Source: Edolisoma coerulescens
Lineage: Eukaryota; Chordata; Aves; Passeriformes; Campephagidae
DNA length: 64,000 nucleotides
Direction of reading: 5' to 3'
NCBI GenBank assembly: GCA_013397115.1
Contig: VWZW01007725.1
Span: 1,054,245 to 1,118,244, forward strand
Part shown: positions 61,690-64,000 of the stretch, piece after piece
Layout: every line of letters starts with the position of its first letter
How positions within the stretch are numbered: the stretch's first letter is position 1
Translations under genes and position numbers: made by a program
The notes under the pieces: model-generated
The model's input: the letters and a program-made list of their open reading frames with translations, nothing else
What the model was told of the DNA's origin: nothing
Database searches by the model: none

Positions 61690-61990
61690 TGACAGCCCTA
61701 GATAGCAGCTATCTAGGCGGGTTGATTGTCACGTGAGAGACCAATAGTGGACATCTGGCCGGGGTAGGATGCTCCATAGGAAAATGATGCCCTGAAGTGT
61801 ACTGATTTTGCAGCTATGCACAGCCCAAGGAGGAAAGTTGTGTGGAGTGACAGATGGATGGCTCTGGTTGACCTCGCTGTGGGCGCGGGAGGAGCAGATG
61901 GCAGGCACGGTAATGTCCAGACATATGATTTTAGGTACCTTTGACCCTCAGCATAGCTGTGTACAGTAGCAAGACTGGAGTCTTGGGAGT
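61690..61990. promoter_or_regulatory. Candidate regulatory patch: palindrome, E-box and CpG cluster
   Basis: A perfect palindrome CCTAGATAG-CAG-CTATCTAGG lies at 61697-61717. Eleven bases on comes GTCACGTGA at 61728-61736, an E-box of the USF/MITF/TFEB (CLEAR) kind. A CpG group 'cctcgctgtgggcgcggga' follows near 61872-61891. The 108-codon minus frame over it has no domain. No transcript or promoter signal is otherwise evident. Confidence 0.25.
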
Positions 61991-64000
61991 CACCTTTCCA
62001 TGGTGCAATGTGCTTCTCTGGTAATTCAGACACAGACACAATTATGAAAGAATAATGTTGTCCATTATTTCTTCTTCTGAGGTTCTTGTGGTGTCTTGCA
62101 CGGATAAACTGAAGAACTCATACCTCATTAGTGAGATCCACAAATTGATCGCCTGTAACTATTTCTGTGCTTTGTGTGCTATAAATACATGTAGGCAGAA
62201 ACAATGTATCCATGTGCATAATTAGTTTCTCTGCCTGTTTTGCAGGTGGGAAGCCAAATGTATGCAGGGGAAGTGATTATAGGTTAGTAATTGAGATAGC
62301 TTACTATGCAAGTTATGTGAAGACCCTCAGCAATTCAGTGGTAGAAGAGAGCTGCAGGGCCATTTTTCCTGTGTAATTCCTGGTTGTGGTAAATTTTTGG
62401 TGAACATGGCCCAAATTCTGAAGTTTTCCTCAAAACATTTGTTTTTCTTTGACTGGTCTTAGTTCAGATGATGACTTGATCAAAGCAGGAGTGTGATGAT
62501 TTGACCTGAGATTGCTTTTATTTGTCGGAGTGATGGCTGAATAGTTCTCCTTCTTTCTTAGATGAAGTAGTGCCTGATCATGTGAACAGACATTAATCTC
62601 TACTGAGAACATTTCATATAATGGGAAAATGGAAAGAAAATGAATCCGGGCTTTTATGCAGCACTTGGCTTTCTTCTTCTGTAGCAGAAAGACCTTAGTG
62701 TTTTATAGGAAGGGTCCCAGTTCTTCCTTTTTTGGCCCCAGCCAGCAAGCAGCTCAAGGCTAGATACAGCAAAGTGACTGCACAGCCAGGATATAGAGAC
62801 CAGGCTAATCTCTGATATGATGGACCCCATTGACCGCTGAGGAGCCCTGCTGTCACTGCAGCAGCAGTCTTGCCCACAGTAATCGAATCATTTAAAGAAA
62901 CCCTAATTTTGGGAAGCTTCTTCCTCTCACCTGTGAACAGATCCATCAGTCTCTCTCTCACACCTTTCAGGAGCCACTGGAAAACGGTATGTAGAGATAA
63001 ATGAGGCTATTTAAGGTGAGGAGGATGAAGTTCCTGCTACCAGAAGAGTTTCTCTCAAATACAGCCATTGTCAAGGTTGTGCTCCTCAAATGCCAGGGAC
63101 AAAGGCACAAAAGTTGAGGAAAACTTTCTGTAGCTTATTATTTCTGGTGATAATAATAATCTTTTTGTGTTCAAGCAGGGGAAGGGCTCATTTTTCAAAC
63201 CCTGTGCGTATATGTGCAATACCATCCTGGATCCTAATGCATTTGAAATCTGAACTGAGAGAAGAGGAGCAAAAGCATTATTTTAGCATTGGAAAACTGG
63301 AACAATGTATGATCTGGCTTCTTCTAGACTGGAGGGTTATTTGATGATTCTAAACTCTACCCTCAAGGCCCACTCAGCACTTTAGTGCACGTTCTTCACT
63401 CATTTTGTCAACCAGTCTAGCTTACTGAATTACGGGGAAAATTGATCCTGGGTTAATTTCTCTTCTTTCTGGTCTTCAGTATTGTAGAAATTAAAACTAA
63501 GAAGCAAATAGTAAATAAGTTGATTTTTATTTCACTCAGGACTGTATAGTAATTGTCAATCCTGCAGATAGTTACTGTATGATAAGCACTCTGCTCACAC
63601 AGGGAGCTTATCTTCAGGGGAGACAGAATTCCCCTATTTCCCCATAATCACTATGGCTTTATGAGGGAGAAAAGCAACACGTAGGTTATATTTACAAAGG
63701 GAGTCTTTATCCCCAAAGTGGATAAACTACAGTGAAATGGTAGTGCCTGTTGAGCACTTGGTAGGACATCATTGCCTGCCACAGGACATGAAATAGGTGT
63801 ATTTCTTTCCCTTTTTAGTGTATACTGAAACCTTTGCCCCTTCTCTTCACTTGTCGTCTTTGTTAGAAGCTGCCCAAGAATATGGTATAATCACATTACG
63901 TCATATCATAGTCCTCAATGGGTAGACTGAGCACACACTGAAATGTTTGTGTGCACCTCTTCCTTACTCGCTTTCCCTGGGAGACGTGAGATTGCACATT
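61991..64000. other. Gene-free stretch
   Basis: Open frames of 60-88 codons at 62430-63344 are unsupported. I see no repeat family, tandem array or splice-flanked open frame to the end of the window. Confidence 0.4.

Noticed and set aside
1..64000. tRNA, rRNA, CRISPR, integron, phage or other prokaryotic system
   Set aside because: No CCA-type cloverleaf, direct-repeat array, ribosome-binding-site-led gene row or long coding frame was seen, and sequence character is vertebrate.
1..64000. Full endogenous retrovirus or LTR pair
   Set aside because: I found no pair of long direct repeats and no gag, pol or env-like reading frames.

Overview
The window reads as vertebrate nuclear DNA, most likely from a bird. 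The evidence is as follows. Two minus-orientation CR1 LINE tails carry the avian-type 'cagaatcat(agaatcat)' terminus (about 1412-1602 and 9618-9680), and there is a plus-orientation CR1 tail near 42077-42131. Worn MIR/L2-type tails and other very old amniote interspersed repeats are present, CpG is scarce, composition is AT-rich, and no dense gene array is visible. No bacterial, plasmid or phage features are present: there are no operons, tRNAs, rRNAs or CRISPR arrays. Two single unresolved bases (N at 30889 and 54729) sit inside simple repeats.

The only coding segment I can support is one short internal exon at 475-584 on the + strand. It has a long polypyrimidine tract, a TAG acceptor, one open frame of 36 codons and a consensus GTGAGT donor. 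I could not name the protein. I infer that most of the window is a large intron of that gene, or intron followed by intergenic DNA. The longest open frames elsewhere (159, 151 and 145 codons) are what chance allows in 64 kb, and none shows a recognisable protein.

Layout: 1-584 is an intron tail plus exon. 585-7960 is gene-free, with a CR1 tail, a MIR-like fragment, a hairpin and a 19-bp tandem duplication. 7961-8360 is a candidate conserved regulatory element with a SOX/OCT-like composite. 8361-24700 is gene-free, with a CR1 tail, old repeats, several compact palindromes and two further candidate conserved elements. 24700-31425 holds an AT-rich homeodomain/octamer block, an (AAT)n and a long purine tract with (GA)19, and a MIR/L2-type tail. 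31426-47039 is gene-free, with a CTCF-like motif and a pair of 55-bp related segments 2.6 kb apart. 47040-48280 holds two overlapping hairpins and a candidate conserved element. 48281-64000 is gene-free, with old repeats, a CpG-free GC-rich patch and a small CpG/E-box patch at 61.7-62.0 kb.

Nothing here amounts to a demonstrable new multigene system. The most useful leads are the unnamed exon, the candidate cis-regulatory blocks (about 8.0, 11.0, 14.7, 29.8, 48.0 and 61.8 kb), the overlapping hairpins at 47.05 kb and the repeated 55-bp unit at 37.1/39.8 kb. All the regulatory calls are pattern reading without alignment, so their confidence is low.
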